Assembly (NCBI GenBank): GCA_037380725.1
Contig: JARRRL010000019.1
Coordinates: 1 to 17,922, forward strand
Direction: 5' to 3'
DNA: 17,922 nucleotides
Source: JARRRL01 sp037380725
GTDB taxonomy: Bacteria > Pseudomonadota > Gammaproteobacteria > Pseudomonadales > JANQJO01
The notes below the pieces were generated by a model. That model was not told the origin of the DNA. It worked only from the letters and a program-made list of their open reading frames with translations, and did not search any database. A program made the position numbers and the translations under genes. Positions 6,751 to 14,050 of the stretch are shown in pieces. Every line of letters begins with the position of its first letter. Position 1 is the first letter of the stretch.

Positions 6751-7848
6751 TCACATGCTCTGACTCAACTGCTGCAACTGCGAAAACAATTGCTGGCTGC
6801 TGCGCTCCATATCTGAAAGACAATCCGCCGCTTTGCGACGATCACCATCGTGTAAAGCCGTCAACGCCGCACGACCGGTCGAGTATACATTTTGCAACGG
6901 TTGTTCCAGATTACGCATTCGACTACTAAAGTCCAAAGACTTCGAACCTTGATTGCTCAACTGATTATTCGACAACCAGCGACCCAATACGCTGTCCCGA
7001 TACTCTCCCAATTCGCCTTGATTACGACCCGAAGTATCAAAATAAGCTCGATAAACGTTGCTTTTCCACACAATGACATCCAATGCAGCCCCATCCAGCA
7101 ATGACTCCAGGGCAGTCTTTTGAATAAGATGTCGCATTGAACCGGCACTGCTGACTAATTCTTTCACCGACACAGTGGCCAAATCGTTTGCTTCCACCTG
7201 CTGTTGACTGCTCTCCACAATCATTTTGATGTTTCGATCAGACTCCACCGTTTGGTGCTTAATTTGATCGACCAGTTGCGTAATTTCATCCGTTGTTTGG
7301 TTCGTTTTCTGCGCCAAATTACGCACTTCGTCCGCCACTACGGCGAATCCTCGCCCCTGCTCACCCGCACGCGCTGCTTCAATAGCAGCGTTCAGCGCCA
7401 ACAAGTTGGTTTGCTCGGCGATCGCCGCAATGGTGCTCACAAATCCCACAATTTTTTCAGCCAATCCTTTTAAGACGGAAACATTCTCATAGCTCGTTGC
7501 CGCTACGTCCGCGATCTGCCGCAGGGAATTGACCGATTCATCCAAATTACCTGAAATTTCTTCAAACAAGTGCGAAGTCGTTTCCAACTCACTGTCTTGC
7601 TCATGCAATGAATTCGTCGTTTCCGAAACCGAATCACGCACCAAGGTTGTGGTCGAATTCATATCCAGTACAAACCGCTGGAGCTCCTCAAGATTTTTTT
7701 GCTCCGTGTCGGTATGCGCGTGGGATTCATGAACTTGCTGGCGAAGCGTCTCATTTTCCGCCTCCAGTTCACTTAATCGTCGATTGAGAGACTCGATTTC
7801 TGCAGTAAACACCGTCTCCGTTTGCACCGTTTTATTTCGAAACCACAT
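6751..7848 (-). CDS. Soluble methyl-accepting chemotaxis protein with degenerate CZB domain
   Basis: 365 residues with no membrane segment, so cytoplasmic. A short coiled coil (~15-62) leads to the signalling hairpin (~75-235), whose tip is near-canonical (AEQTNLLALNAAIEAARAG, then GRGFAVVADEVRNLAQKT). That tip binds CheA/CheW in the family. The C-terminal ~110 residues read as a CZB (chemoreceptor zinc-binding) domain: WKSNVYRAY, LGRWL, then LEQPLQNVYSTGRAAL. The family's four zinc ligands are replaced: His by Val258, Cys by Ser286, and the HxxxH pair by Leu318 and Tyr322. Zinc binding is therefore unlikely, and the domain may sense something else or act structurally. TlpD-type receptors are the nearest known architecture. 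AAGGA lies seven bases before the ATG. No che gene is in view. Confidence 0.93.
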   Translation of the reverse strand: MWFRNKTVQTETVFTAEIESLNRRLSELEAENETLRQQVHESHAHTDTEQKNLEELQRFVLDMNSTTTLVRDSVSETTNSLHEQDSELETTSHLFEEISGNLDESVNSLRQIADVAATSYENVSVLKGLAEKIVGFVSTIAAIAEQTNLLALNAAIEAARAGEQGRGFAVVADEVRNLAQKTNQTTDEITQLVDQIKHQTVESDRNIKMIVESSQQQVEANDLATVSVKELVSSAGSMRHLIQKTALESLLDGAALDVIVWKSNVYRAYFDTSGRNQGELGEYRDSVLGRWLSNNQLSNQGSKSLDFSSRMRNLEQPLQNVYSTGRAALTALHDGDRRKAADCLSDMERSSQQLFSQLQQLSQSM

Positions 7849-7878
7849 AAATCATTCCTTAATTAATGAGGCAATATG

Positions 7879-7908
7879 AATATAGGCCAGAATGCCAACA
7901 TGATGCAA
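7879..7908 (-). promoter_or_regulatory. Candidate promoter for the chemoreceptor gene
   Basis: On the minus strand TTGCAT (7903-7908) and TATATT (7879-7884) are 18 bases apart, giving a start near 7872 and a leader of about 24 bases. No FliA-type flagellar promoter (TAAA-N15-GCCGATAA) was seen. Judged by eye only. Confidence 0.35.
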
Positions 7909-7964
7909 AACGTTGGTTCACAACACACAAGCTTACTTTTTCAGTAAAGCAAAGTTTTCACCAT

Positions 7965-7986
7965 TTACACGACGATTACACGACGA
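7965..7986. repeat. Perfect 11-bp tandem duplication upstream of the chemoreceptor
   Basis: TTACACGACGA occurs at 7965-7975 and 7976-7986, head to tail, between the smrA stop and the candidate chemoreceptor promoter. It may be a pair of binding sites one helical turn apart or a slippage product. Confidence 0.6.
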
Positions 7987-8017
7987 TTGCCTTCCAAGCA
8001 TACCGCCGCGTGCACAT

Positions 8018-8635
8018 TTATCCTTTTCGAGACCAATGAGGCTCACGATTAGCGGCTTTACAATTGGGATTTTTGCGTAACAAGACGTATAACGCGCCCG
8101 TCCCCCCATCGCACGGCGAGGCGCTGTGATACGCCAACACACTCGGCATTGTTTTAAGCCAATGCGCACAATATCGCTTTAACAAAGCGGGTTCTGCTTT
8201 CGAATTCACGCCGTGACCATGGATAATATGAACCTTTCGATGACCGGCAGCATAATGATATTGGACAAATTCAAACACCCTCTCACTGGCTCGACTTAAG
8301 GTGTGATGATGTAAATCCAATACGCCACAACACGGGTAAGCGCCCAAGCGTAGCTTTTTATATACATCTTCTTGTACACCATCGCGCTTAAACTTCAAGA
8401 TCGCATACGGATCACACGACTCAACACTTGCCAAGGTCAAAGGGCACTGCAATTTCAACACCGACGTCGCCGCCTGACGCCGCGCCTGAATGGATGCTTC
8501 ATCTACTTTTCTAACTTTCTCCCTTTTTCTAACTTTCTCCCATGAGGGCAGACACCCGCTTGGCTTCAGCGGTTCAACCGAATCCACCTCCGCCAGCCAA
8601 GCCTCTGCATCAGCGTCAACGTCCTCAGTACTCAT
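8018..8635 (-). CDS. smrA: Smr-domain protein, SmrA-type putative nuclease
   Basis: 205 residues. The N-terminal half carries features of proteobacterial SmrA proteins: an acidic start, VEPLK, and FKRDGVQEDVYKKLRLGAY just before the Smr domain. The Smr domain (~104-188) has LDLHHHT (~106-112, usually LDLHGxT), VHIIHGHG (~135-142, usually HGKG) and GGTGALYVLL (~177-186). Smr domains are related to the MutS2 C-terminus and have nicking endonuclease or RNA-cleaving activity in studied members; the substrate of stand-alone SmrA is unclear. The start is ATG 8635 with GAGGGGGG just upstream; a GTG at 8662 is possible. An 18-base in-frame duplication encodes EKVRKR/EKVRKV (~33-43). It lies 60 bases behind the thioredoxin-fold gene and is probably co-transcribed with it. 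Confidence 0.9.
   Translation of the reverse strand: MSTEDVDADAEAWLAEVDSVEPLKPSGCLPSWEKVRKREKVRKVDEASIQARRQAATSVLKLQCPLTLASVESCDPYAILKFKRDGVQEDVYKKLRLGAYPCCGVLDLHHHTLSRASERVFEFVQYHYAAGHRKVHIIHGHGVNSKAEPALLKRYCAHWLKTMPSVLAYHSASPCDGGTGALYVLLRKNPNCKAANREPHWSRKG
8507..8541. repeat. 18-bp period in-frame duplication inside smrA
   Basis: TTTTCTAACTTTCTCCC occurs at 8507-8523 and 8525-8541 (period 18). On the coding strand it duplicates a basic six-residue block in the linker between the N-terminal region and the Smr domain, keeping frame. Confidence 0.75.
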
Positions 8636-8695
8636 TGCCGCCCCCCTCTTCGTGCAACACACCTTTATATACGCATATCACCCGCGTTCACTCGA

Positions 8696-9262
8696 CTACG
8701 CGGTCTTCCATTTGATGTTGCAACCCACACTGGGCAACTGCTCCGCCAGTGGTTCCTGACCGTGTAACAAGCGCTCAACGGCTTGACTCAAATTGCTGCC
8801 CGTAATCGCTTGATCGTTGCCAGGGCGGCTGGCGTCAAACTGACCTCTGTAAACCAGTTTTCCCGCTGCATCAAAGAGAAAAAAATCGGGTGTGCACACA
8901 GCATCAAAGGCCTTAGCTACATCTTGTGTTTCATCGTACAAATAGGGAAACCGAAATCCGAGTTCTTGAGCCAGGTCTGCCATGGCTTCCGGACCATCTT
9001 GCGGGTAATTTTCCACATCATTGGCACTGATGGCCACCACACCCAAACCACGATCCACCCACGAATTCGCCAAGGTAGTAAAAACATCACGAATGTGCAC
9101 AACATATGGACAGTGATTGCAAATAAAAGCCACTAAAATGCCTTTTTCACCCAACGCATCGTGCTGAGAAACCGACTTCGCCAACACATTTGTCACATTC
9201 GGTAAGGTAAAAGACGGCAGCGCCGTACCCAAATCTCGCATAACTGAAGACGTCAATGCCAT
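8696..9262 (-). CDS. Thioredoxin-fold (AhpC/TSA-like) redox protein with CNHC motif
   Basis: 188 residues, no signal peptide, so cytoplasmic. The fold is peroxiredoxin/thioredoxin-like: GILVAFICNHCPYVVHI gives a CxxC pair (Cys48, Cys51), and CTPDFFLFD (~123-131) supplies the cis-Pro loop with a third Cys. GCNIKWK at the C-terminus (Cys181) is a conserved ending in this thioredoxin-family group. Thiol-disulfide or peroxide chemistry is the family expectation; no member with this exact motif is known to me to have a settled substrate. AAGGA sits about ten bases before the ATG. It is the first gene of a likely pair with smrA. Confidence 0.9.
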   Translation of the reverse strand: MALTSSVMRDLGTALPSFTLPNVTNVLAKSVSQHDALGEKGILVAFICNHCPYVVHIRDVFTTLANSWVDRGLGVVAISANDVENYPQDGPEAMADLAQELGFRFPYLYDETQDVAKAFDAVCTPDFFLFDAAGKLVYRGQFDASRPGNDQAITGSNLSQAVERLLHGQEPLAEQLPSVGCNIKWKTA

Positions 9263-9562
9263 ACAGTTCTTTCCTTATATGTCAATAAGTTATAAGCCAT
9301 TTTATCAAACCATCGGCCTGCACATCACTCTCACTCTAGACAGGAGCACTTCACCTTGCACACCTTGTTTGATACGTCGATTTATACGGCAGGACCATCC
9401 TGAGATCAACCAATGTTACGCGCTTGAACTGAAACCACTCAAGCCCCATACCTTCAAAACAGGGTTCCAAAAACCGACATCGATACACAGGCAATACACG
9501 AATAATACACGCGTCAAAAACGGGTAACGTCTTAGATTAGAAAAGAACACCTTTGAACAACC
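9263..9562. other. 300-base divergent intergenic region without a gene
   Basis: It separates the thioredoxin-fold gene (-) from the VWA-like gene (+) and should hold both promoters. An open frame of 82 codons at 9279-9527 starts within the leader of the divergent gene, has no ribosome site and no recognisable composition or motif, so it is not called. AT-rich -10-like boxes exist on the minus strand (9284-9310), but no convincing pair could be chosen. Confidence 0.5.
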
Positions 9563-10318
9563 ATGCAAAACAACACACGCGAGATCATTTTAAACATGAG
9601 TGAGCTATGTTCAACCGATATGCAGACTTTAGATCCAAGCGCACGTCTTCTATTTGCGCTGGACGCCACAGCCAGTCGTCAAACCAGTTGGAATCAGGCG
9701 CAAGATATTCAGAGTGAAATGTTCCGCGCCACCGAACAATGTGGTGGTTTGCGCGTACAACTTTGTTACTATCGGGGTGAAGACCAATTCACCGCAACGC
9801 CTTGGGTGCAACACGCCAACGCGTTAAGCGCAACCATGGCAGCAGTCACCTGTCTCAGAGGATACACGCAAATTGAAAAGTTACTGCGCTATGCCTTGCA
9901 GGCGCACACCCACACGCCACTCAAAGCCATTGTTTTTGTAGGCGATGCGGTCGAAGAAGATGTGGACGTTTTGTGTCAATTAGCCGAAAATTTGCACCAG
10001 TGCCACGTGCCCCTTTACGCGTTTCAAGAGGGAAGCGATCCCTTTGCGGCAGCAGCCTTACACCAACTGGCTGGTCTCAGCGGCGGCATGCATTTACAAT
10101 TCAACCGCCACAGTCCACGTACATTGGCAGAATTACTGGGGGCCGTAGCCGCTTGGGCAGCGGGAGGACAACGCGCACTGGCCCATTACGTAGAGCGCGC
10201 CACAGCAGACGCCACACAAGCCAAAAACGCGGAGAACAACACCAATCTGAATAATCTAAATAAGTTGAGCACCGCGCTCCGCCACGCCCCCCTCTCGCTT
10301 CCACCCCGAGCGGATTAA
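9563..10318 (+). CDS. VWA-like (von Willebrand factor A) domain protein, function unknown
   Basis: 251 residues, no signal peptide or membrane segment, so probably cytoplasmic. Residues ~27-195 look like a compact VWA domain: LLFALDATAS (~29-38) is a DxTxS version of the metal-binding MIDAS motif, Thr102 (RGYTQI) and Asp128 (VFVGDAVEED) fit the second and third MIDAS positions, and the last strand and helix follow (LAGLSGGMHLQF). The C-terminal ~50 residues are polar with an Asn-rich run. VWA domains bind protein ligands through the metal; the partner here is unknown. The next gene, 77 bases on, is a membrane J-protein, which is the best clue to a shared role. The start is uncertain: ATG 9563 or ATG 9596, neither with a strong ribosome site. 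Confidence 0.82.
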   Translation: MQNNTREIILNMSELCSTDMQTLDPSARLLFALDATASRQTSWNQAQDIQSEMFRATEQCGGLRVQLCYYRGEDQFTATPWVQHANALSATMAAVTCLRGYTQIEKLLRYALQAHTHTPLKAIVFVGDAVEEDVDVLCQLAENLHQCHVPLYAFQEGSDPFAAAALHQLAGLSGGMHLQFNRHSPRTLAELLGAVAAWAAGGQRALAHYVERATADATQAKNAENNTNLNNLNKLSTALRHAPLSLPPRAD

Positions 10319-10395
10319 GCGTTGCAATGCGTCATCACATGAATAAGGTTTAAGGTCACGACGATGAACCATACAAAACGAAAGGCCAAGCCGCA

Positions 10396-10908
10396 ATGAA
10401 CCCACTTTTTGTACTCATCACCGTAGTATTGGTAATTGTCATCGTGTGGTTGATTCGTGCTTTGCTTCGTGGCGGCAAACAAGCGTGGCGCCAACAACGG
10501 CAAACACTGCTCTGGCTTGCCTTGGCGGTATTGGCTCTACTTGCCATTACGAAGAAATTACACGTATTGGGTATTTTACTGGCTGGCTTCATTCCACTGG
10601 CTCAACGCCTTGCACCGCTACTGCTGCGATATGGGCCTACGTTACACAAACAATATAAGCAGAATACGCAGCACAAAAATCATCAACGCGATTCTCAGCA
10701 CGAACCACCTCATCGCCCCGGGAATCCCAGCAGCATGAGTTCGGACGAAGCCTGGGAAATTCTAGGTCTACGCCCCGGTGCCAACAAAGCAGACATTCTC
10801 GCTCGACACAAACAACTGATCCAAAAGCTGCATCCCGATCGCGGCGGCAGCAACTACTTAACCGCTCGCATCAATCAAGCAAGAGACTTGCTACTAAAAG
10901 GATTGTGA
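10396..10908 (+). CDS. Membrane-anchored J-domain protein, Pam18/Tim14-like
   Basis: 170 residues. A hydrophobic N-terminus (~3-23) and two further hydrophobic stretches (~38-51, 56-78) anchor it in the inner membrane. A polar His/Gln-rich linker (~82-112) leads to a minimal C-terminal J-domain (~114-170): EAWEILGLRPGANKADILARH, the HPD signature (146-148) in KLHPDRGGS, then LTARINQARDLL. The order membrane anchor, linker, C-terminal J-domain, and the HPDxGGS...INxAxDLL ending are those of mitochondrial Pam18/Tim14, which stimulates mtHsp70 at the import channel. Bacterial relatives are known in Alphaproteobacteria. By inference it would recruit DnaK to the membrane; the client is unknown. 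AAAGG lies ten bases before the ATG. It is 22 bases before the cmoA start. Confidence 0.9.
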   Translation: MNPLFVLITVVLVIVIVWLIRALLRGGKQAWRQQRQTLLWLALAVLALLAITKKLHVLGILLAGFIPLAQRLAPLLLRYGPTLHKQYKQNTQHKNHQRDSQHEPPHRPGNPSSMSSDEAWEILGLRPGANKADILARHKQLIQKLHPDRGGSNYLTARINQARDLLLKGL

Positions 10909-10930
10909 ATCCATTATCCCGAACACAGGC

Positions 10931-11848
10931 ATGAGTATTTACCCCATGAAGACCCATCCCGATACGCCGACCGTCTCAACATCATCGGCTTCAACATCAT
11001 CGGCTTCAACAGCAGAACAACAATCCGTTCACGTGGACAGTACAAAAGCCGGAGTGTTTTCATCACACTTTGAGCAAGACAAACTGTATCGCAATTATTT
11101 CAATGCCGTTCCCGATTTTTGTTTCGATGAAAACGTGGCGGCGGTATTCCCGGACATGATTCGCCGCTCCGTTCCCGGTTATGGCACTGTCCTGGAAATC
11201 ATACGTCCCATTACATTAGAATGCGTCAGACCAGGGGATCGCGTCTACGATTTAGGCTGTTCGGTTGGCGCGGGACTGATTGCTGTGCAACAAACGCTTC
11301 ACACACAGCACACCCCTTCGCTGGAATCAGCGTCTGCGACAAGCGAACTGATTGGCATTGACAGTTCGGCAGCCATGCTGGAAAAAGCCAATCACTTGAT
11401 AGACGCCTTCCAGTCAAACAGCCCCCACCCGCTCAGTCGCATCACCTTGAAAAAGGGGGATATCACGCGCTTTCCCTTCCAACCCTGTCGCCTTATTTTG
11501 ATGAACTACACTCTGCAGTTCATTCCACGCCCCGAACGCGATGCACTCATTCAAAAACTGCACGATGCCCTGCTGCCTGGCGGTCGACTCATGCTCACAG
11601 AAAAAATTCGCTACGACGACGCCCCCACAGCTCAGCGTCTACAAACGCTCCACGAGCACTTCAAACTCACGCAAGGTTACAGCGCACTAGAAGTGGCTCA
11701 AAAACGCGAAGCCATCGATCATGTTTTGCAACGAGAAACCGAAACCCAACATCGCCAACGTCTCCAAAACGCTGGCTTTCGCACATGTTTTATACCCATG
11801 CGTTGCCTGGAATTCATAACCCTCGTTGCTGAAAAAACTGATACATAA
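10931..11848 (+). CDS. cmoA: Carboxy-S-adenosyl-L-methionine synthase CmoA
   Basis: 305 residues against about 247 in E. coli. CmoA makes carboxy-SAM from SAM and prephenate, the donor used by CmoB. The match is clear: FDENVAAVFPDMIRRSVPGY (~65-84), the SAM loop VYDLGCSVGAG (~105-115), GIDSSAAML, MNYTLQF (~191-197), and GYSALEVAQKRE, whose Arg (~259) corresponds to the carboxyl-binding Arg199 of E. coli. The extra length is an N-terminal extension of ~45 residues containing a duplicated STSSA block, and an insertion (~125-138) after the first helix. The 15-base repeat at 10976-11005 encodes the duplication. The ATG at 10931 lacks a good ribosome site; a GTG at 11033 would remove the low-complexity part. 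cmoB follows 53 bases on. Confidence 0.95.
   Translation: MSIYPMKTHPDTPTVSTSSASTSSASTAEQQSVHVDSTKAGVFSSHFEQDKLYRNYFNAVPDFCFDENVAAVFPDMIRRSVPGYGTVLEIIRPITLECVRPGDRVYDLGCSVGAGLIAVQQTLHTQHTPSLESASATSELIGIDSSAAMLEKANHLIDAFQSNSPHPLSRITLKKGDITRFPFQPCRLILMNYTLQFIPRPERDALIQKLHDALLPGGRLMLTEKIRYDDAPTAQRLQTLHEHFKLTQGYSALEVAQKREAIDHVLQRETETQHRQRLQNAGFRTCFIPMRCLEFITLVAEKTDT
10976..11010. repeat. 15-bp in-frame tandem duplication near the cmoA start
   Basis: TCAACATCATCGGCT occurs at 10976-10990 and 10991-11005, followed by TCAAC, encoding STSSA twice. It is in the non-conserved N-terminal extension, which is a mild argument that this region is not translated or not constrained. Confidence 0.75.
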
Positions 11849-11901
11849 AGATACATAGTGCTTCATATCGTTTAGCATCCCCGATTTTAGGAAACCACAC
11901 C

Positions 11902-12948
11902 GTGCCCAACACTGCTGCTCGCGTCAGCGATCACCTGCGCAAACGCATCACCGACCCCACCTTGGCCGCCTTCGTAGACGTGTATCGCGGTATTGAAACC
12001 GTTTTCGAATCGCACGCACTGCAAGGTTGGCTCGAACACCTACCCGATCAAATTCTCACGGGATTAAGCATGGATCGCTGGGGAGATCTGCTCTCATGGC
12101 TGCAGCACTGGGCAGCGCTCCCTGCTGTTACGGCCTGTCAGGCTGATTTCACAAGCTCCGCCGTAAGCCTCACAGGAGAACAGGCCCTAGCTCCAAACAC
12201 CCTCGACGCCCTACACCAAGCGCTGATGGGCTTGCACCCGTGGCGAAAAGGCCCGTTTGATTTTTTTGGCATTCATGTGGATACCGAGTGGCGTTCAAAC
12301 CTAAAATGGTCACGTTTGGCGCCTCACATCGATTTACGCCAGAAACGGGTTTTAGATGTGGGCTGTGGGAACGGTTATTACGGATGGCGCATGCTTGGGG
12401 CCGGTGCGCGCGAAGTGCTGGGCATCGATCCATCGCCACGCTTTGTGTTGCAATGGGCTTGCGTACGCCACTATTGCCCTGAGGCACCGTGTTTTGTCAT
12501 TCCCATCGGGATTGAATCGGTACCGAATCAACTCAATCACTTCGACGTGACGTTTTCAATGGGCGTCCTGTACCATCGCAAATCACCGTTTGAGCACCTC
12601 TACCAGCTCAAAGACACCTTAAAACCCGGTGGTCAGCTTGTCCTAGAAACCTTAGTGATCCCCGGCACCTTGGGTGAGACGCTCTTACCGGCGGCGCGCT
12701 ACGGTAAAATGCGCAACGTCTGGCTACTTCCCAGTGTCGCCACCCTCGTCAGTTGGCTGCAACGCTGTGGTTTTACGAACATCAATACCGCTGATGTCAG
12801 CGAAACCACAACGCATGAACAACGACAAACCCCCTGGATGCGATTCGAGTCATTGGCTGATTTTCTTGACCCGGAAAACACTCAACAAACCATCGAGGGT
12901 TACCCTGCACCAACACGAGCCATACTCATCGCCCAAAAACCAGCATAA
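11902..12948 (+). CDS. cmoB: tRNA U34 carboxymethyltransferase CmoB
   Basis: 348 residues against 323 in E. coli. CmoB transfers the carboxymethyl group of carboxy-SAM to 5-hydroxyuridine-34, giving cmo5U in tRNAs that read four-fold degenerate codons. The sequence shows PWRKGPFDFFG with the Lys (~116) equivalent to E. coli Lys91, VDTEWRSNLKW, the SAM loop LDVGCGNGYY (~151-160), FSMGVLYHRKSPFEH with Tyr ~224 (E. coli Tyr200), RYGKMRNVW and GYPAPTRAILIA with the Arg equivalent to Arg315. The start is GTG 11902 with AGGA nine bases upstream. The N-terminal ~25 residues extend beyond E. coli CmoB. Stop is 14 bases before the SET-domain gene start. Confidence 0.97.
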   Translation: MPNTAARVSDHLRKRITDPTLAAFVDVYRGIETVFESHALQGWLEHLPDQILTGLSMDRWGDLLSWLQHWAALPAVTACQADFTSSAVSLTGEQALAPNTLDALHQALMGLHPWRKGPFDFFGIHVDTEWRSNLKWSRLAPHIDLRQKRVLDVGCGNGYYGWRMLGAGAREVLGIDPSPRFVLQWACVRHYCPEAPCFVIPIGIESVPNQLNHFDVTFSMGVLYHRKSPFEHLYQLKDTLKPGGQLVLETLVIPGTLGETLLPAARYGKMRNVWLLPSVATLVSWLQRCGFTNINTADVSETTTHEQRQTPWMRFESLADFLDPENTQQTIEGYPAPTRAILIAQKPA

Positions 12949-12962
12949 ACTTTTAGAGTACA

Positions 12963-13820
12963 GTGAGACAACCCAAACCAAGTCAACCCAAAAAAGTCGA
13001 TGCCACATTAATGAAAGCGCCAGAAAAGCAACTCACCCGCGCTATTCAACGCGCTGACCTAGAAACCCTTCATCGACTTAAAATACAGTACGACCTAACT
13101 GAACTCCTCGACAAACCCAGCATTTTGGGTGCATCCGCCCGTCGCTGGGCGCTGTGGCGGCAACACATGCCGGTACTGGAGCAACTCGCGCTGTCCCCGT
13201 TTGCGCCCTTGCGCATACGCGACACGAACGATACCCTCGACACCCTCAATCCTGAACAAATCGCTGCGCAATTTCATTATCAAAACAGCCATTATTTATG
13301 CTTTGAAGAAGCACAGCGCATACCGCGCGTCATTCGATGTTTGCGCATCTTATTCAAACTGTCGTGGTTATCCGAGCGCTGCATCTGGTTAGCCGCCGTC
13401 CACAAAGATCAACTTGATCATCCGAAGGAGCCCACATGCACGGTGCGATTCATCAATAAGCACATTGGCTATGGCGTATTTGCTGAACATCGATACAACA
13501 CCGGTGAATGGATAGGCGAATACGTGGGTACCATCAATCTACGCCACATGTTTTCAGCAGAACGCGACACCACGTATATCATGGAATACCCCGTGCCAGC
13601 ACTTCCAGGTTACTGTTGGTCGATTGATGCTCGCAAGATGGGTAATTTCACTCGTTTCATCAATCACCACGATAATCCCAACTGCTCAATGGGAGTCGCC
13701 TTTGACGGTTTTATCTTACGCTTGGTGCTGCTGGCGCGCCGCAGCATCAACCCTGGTCAAGAACTCACGCTCGACTACGGTACCGATTATTGGCGAAGAC
13801 GCCCCGCACCCACGCTCTGA
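12963..13820 (+). CDS. SET-domain protein, putative lysine methyltransferase
   Basis: 285 residues, no signal peptide or membrane segment. The C-terminal half (~158-275) is a compact SET domain: NKHIGYGVFAEHRYNTGEWIGEYVG (GxG loop), RFINHHDNPN (231-240, the RFxNHxxxPN pseudoknot motif) and ELTLDYG (267-273). SET enzymes transfer methyl groups from SAM to protein lysines. No Cys-rich pre- or post-SET region is present. The N-terminal ~150 residues are unrecognised; they are helical-looking, basic at the start. It directly follows cmoB and is probably co-transcribed. The target could be a ribosomal or other protein, but nothing in the sequence shows which. The GTG at 12963 has only a weak AGAG; ATG 13011 is a possible start. 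Not obviously of foreign composition. Confidence 0.88.
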   Translation: MRQPKPSQPKKVDATLMKAPEKQLTRAIQRADLETLHRLKIQYDLTELLDKPSILGASARRWALWRQHMPVLEQLALSPFAPLRIRDTNDTLDTLNPEQIAAQFHYQNSHYLCFEEAQRIPRVIRCLRILFKLSWLSERCIWLAAVHKDQLDHPKEPTCTVRFINKHIGYGVFAEHRYNTGEWIGEYVGTINLRHMFSAERDTTYIMEYPVPALPGYCWSIDARKMGNFTRFINHHDNPNCSMGVAFDGFILRLVLLARRSINPGQELTLDYGTDYWRRRPAPTL

Positions 13821-13857
13821 TGTTCACAGCAATCTTGTCTTGATGCGAATCCAAACT

Positions 13858-13890
13858 TCAAACTTGACGCCAATTCAAACTTGATGCCAA
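13858..13890. repeat. 17-bp period direct repeat after the SET gene
   Basis: TCAAACTTGACGCCAA (13858-13873) and TCAAACTTGATGCCAA (13875-13890) differ at one base; a weaker partial copy lies just upstream. It is between the SET gene stop and the promoter region of the Bat genes. Confidence 0.7.
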
Positions 13891-13907
13891 CCAAAAGCAC
13901 GTTTAAG

Positions 13908-13923
13908 CTCTCTGAGCAGAGAG
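13908..13923. other. Perfect 6-bp inverted repeat (hairpin or operator)
   Basis: CTCTCT and AGAGAG flank a four-base loop. A run of five T follows only from 13939, too far for a standard Rho-independent terminator, so an operator for the next promoter or a weak terminator are both possible. A direct repeat AGACGCT lies at 13922-13928 and 13931-13937. Confidence 0.4.
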
Positions 13924-13940
13924 ACGCTATAGACGCTGTT

Positions 13941-13969
13941 TTTACTGTATGCTGTACATTATTTATACT
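13941..13969 (+). promoter_or_regulatory. Candidate sigma-70 promoter for the Bat operon
   Basis: TTTACT (13941-13946) and TATACT (13964-13969) are exactly 17 bases apart, within a marked AT-rich stretch (13938-14000). Transcription would start near 13976 with a leader of about 75 bases before the ATG at 14051. Confidence 0.5.
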
Positions 13970-14050
13970 TTATTGTGTGCTATTTAATTAGTATGCTATT
14001 GGGTACAGCCCCGCGCTGAATCGGCGTTACATCAGAAGGGCTAGCTCGCC

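Noticed and set aside
9279..9527. 82-codon open frame on + in the gap before the VWA-like gene
   Set aside because: No ribosome site, start lies in the leader of the divergent gene, no recognisable motif, composition like non-coding DNA.
10339..10353. Mini open frame MNKV before the J-protein gene
   Set aside because: Four codons with no ribosome site or sign of a leader-peptide mechanism.
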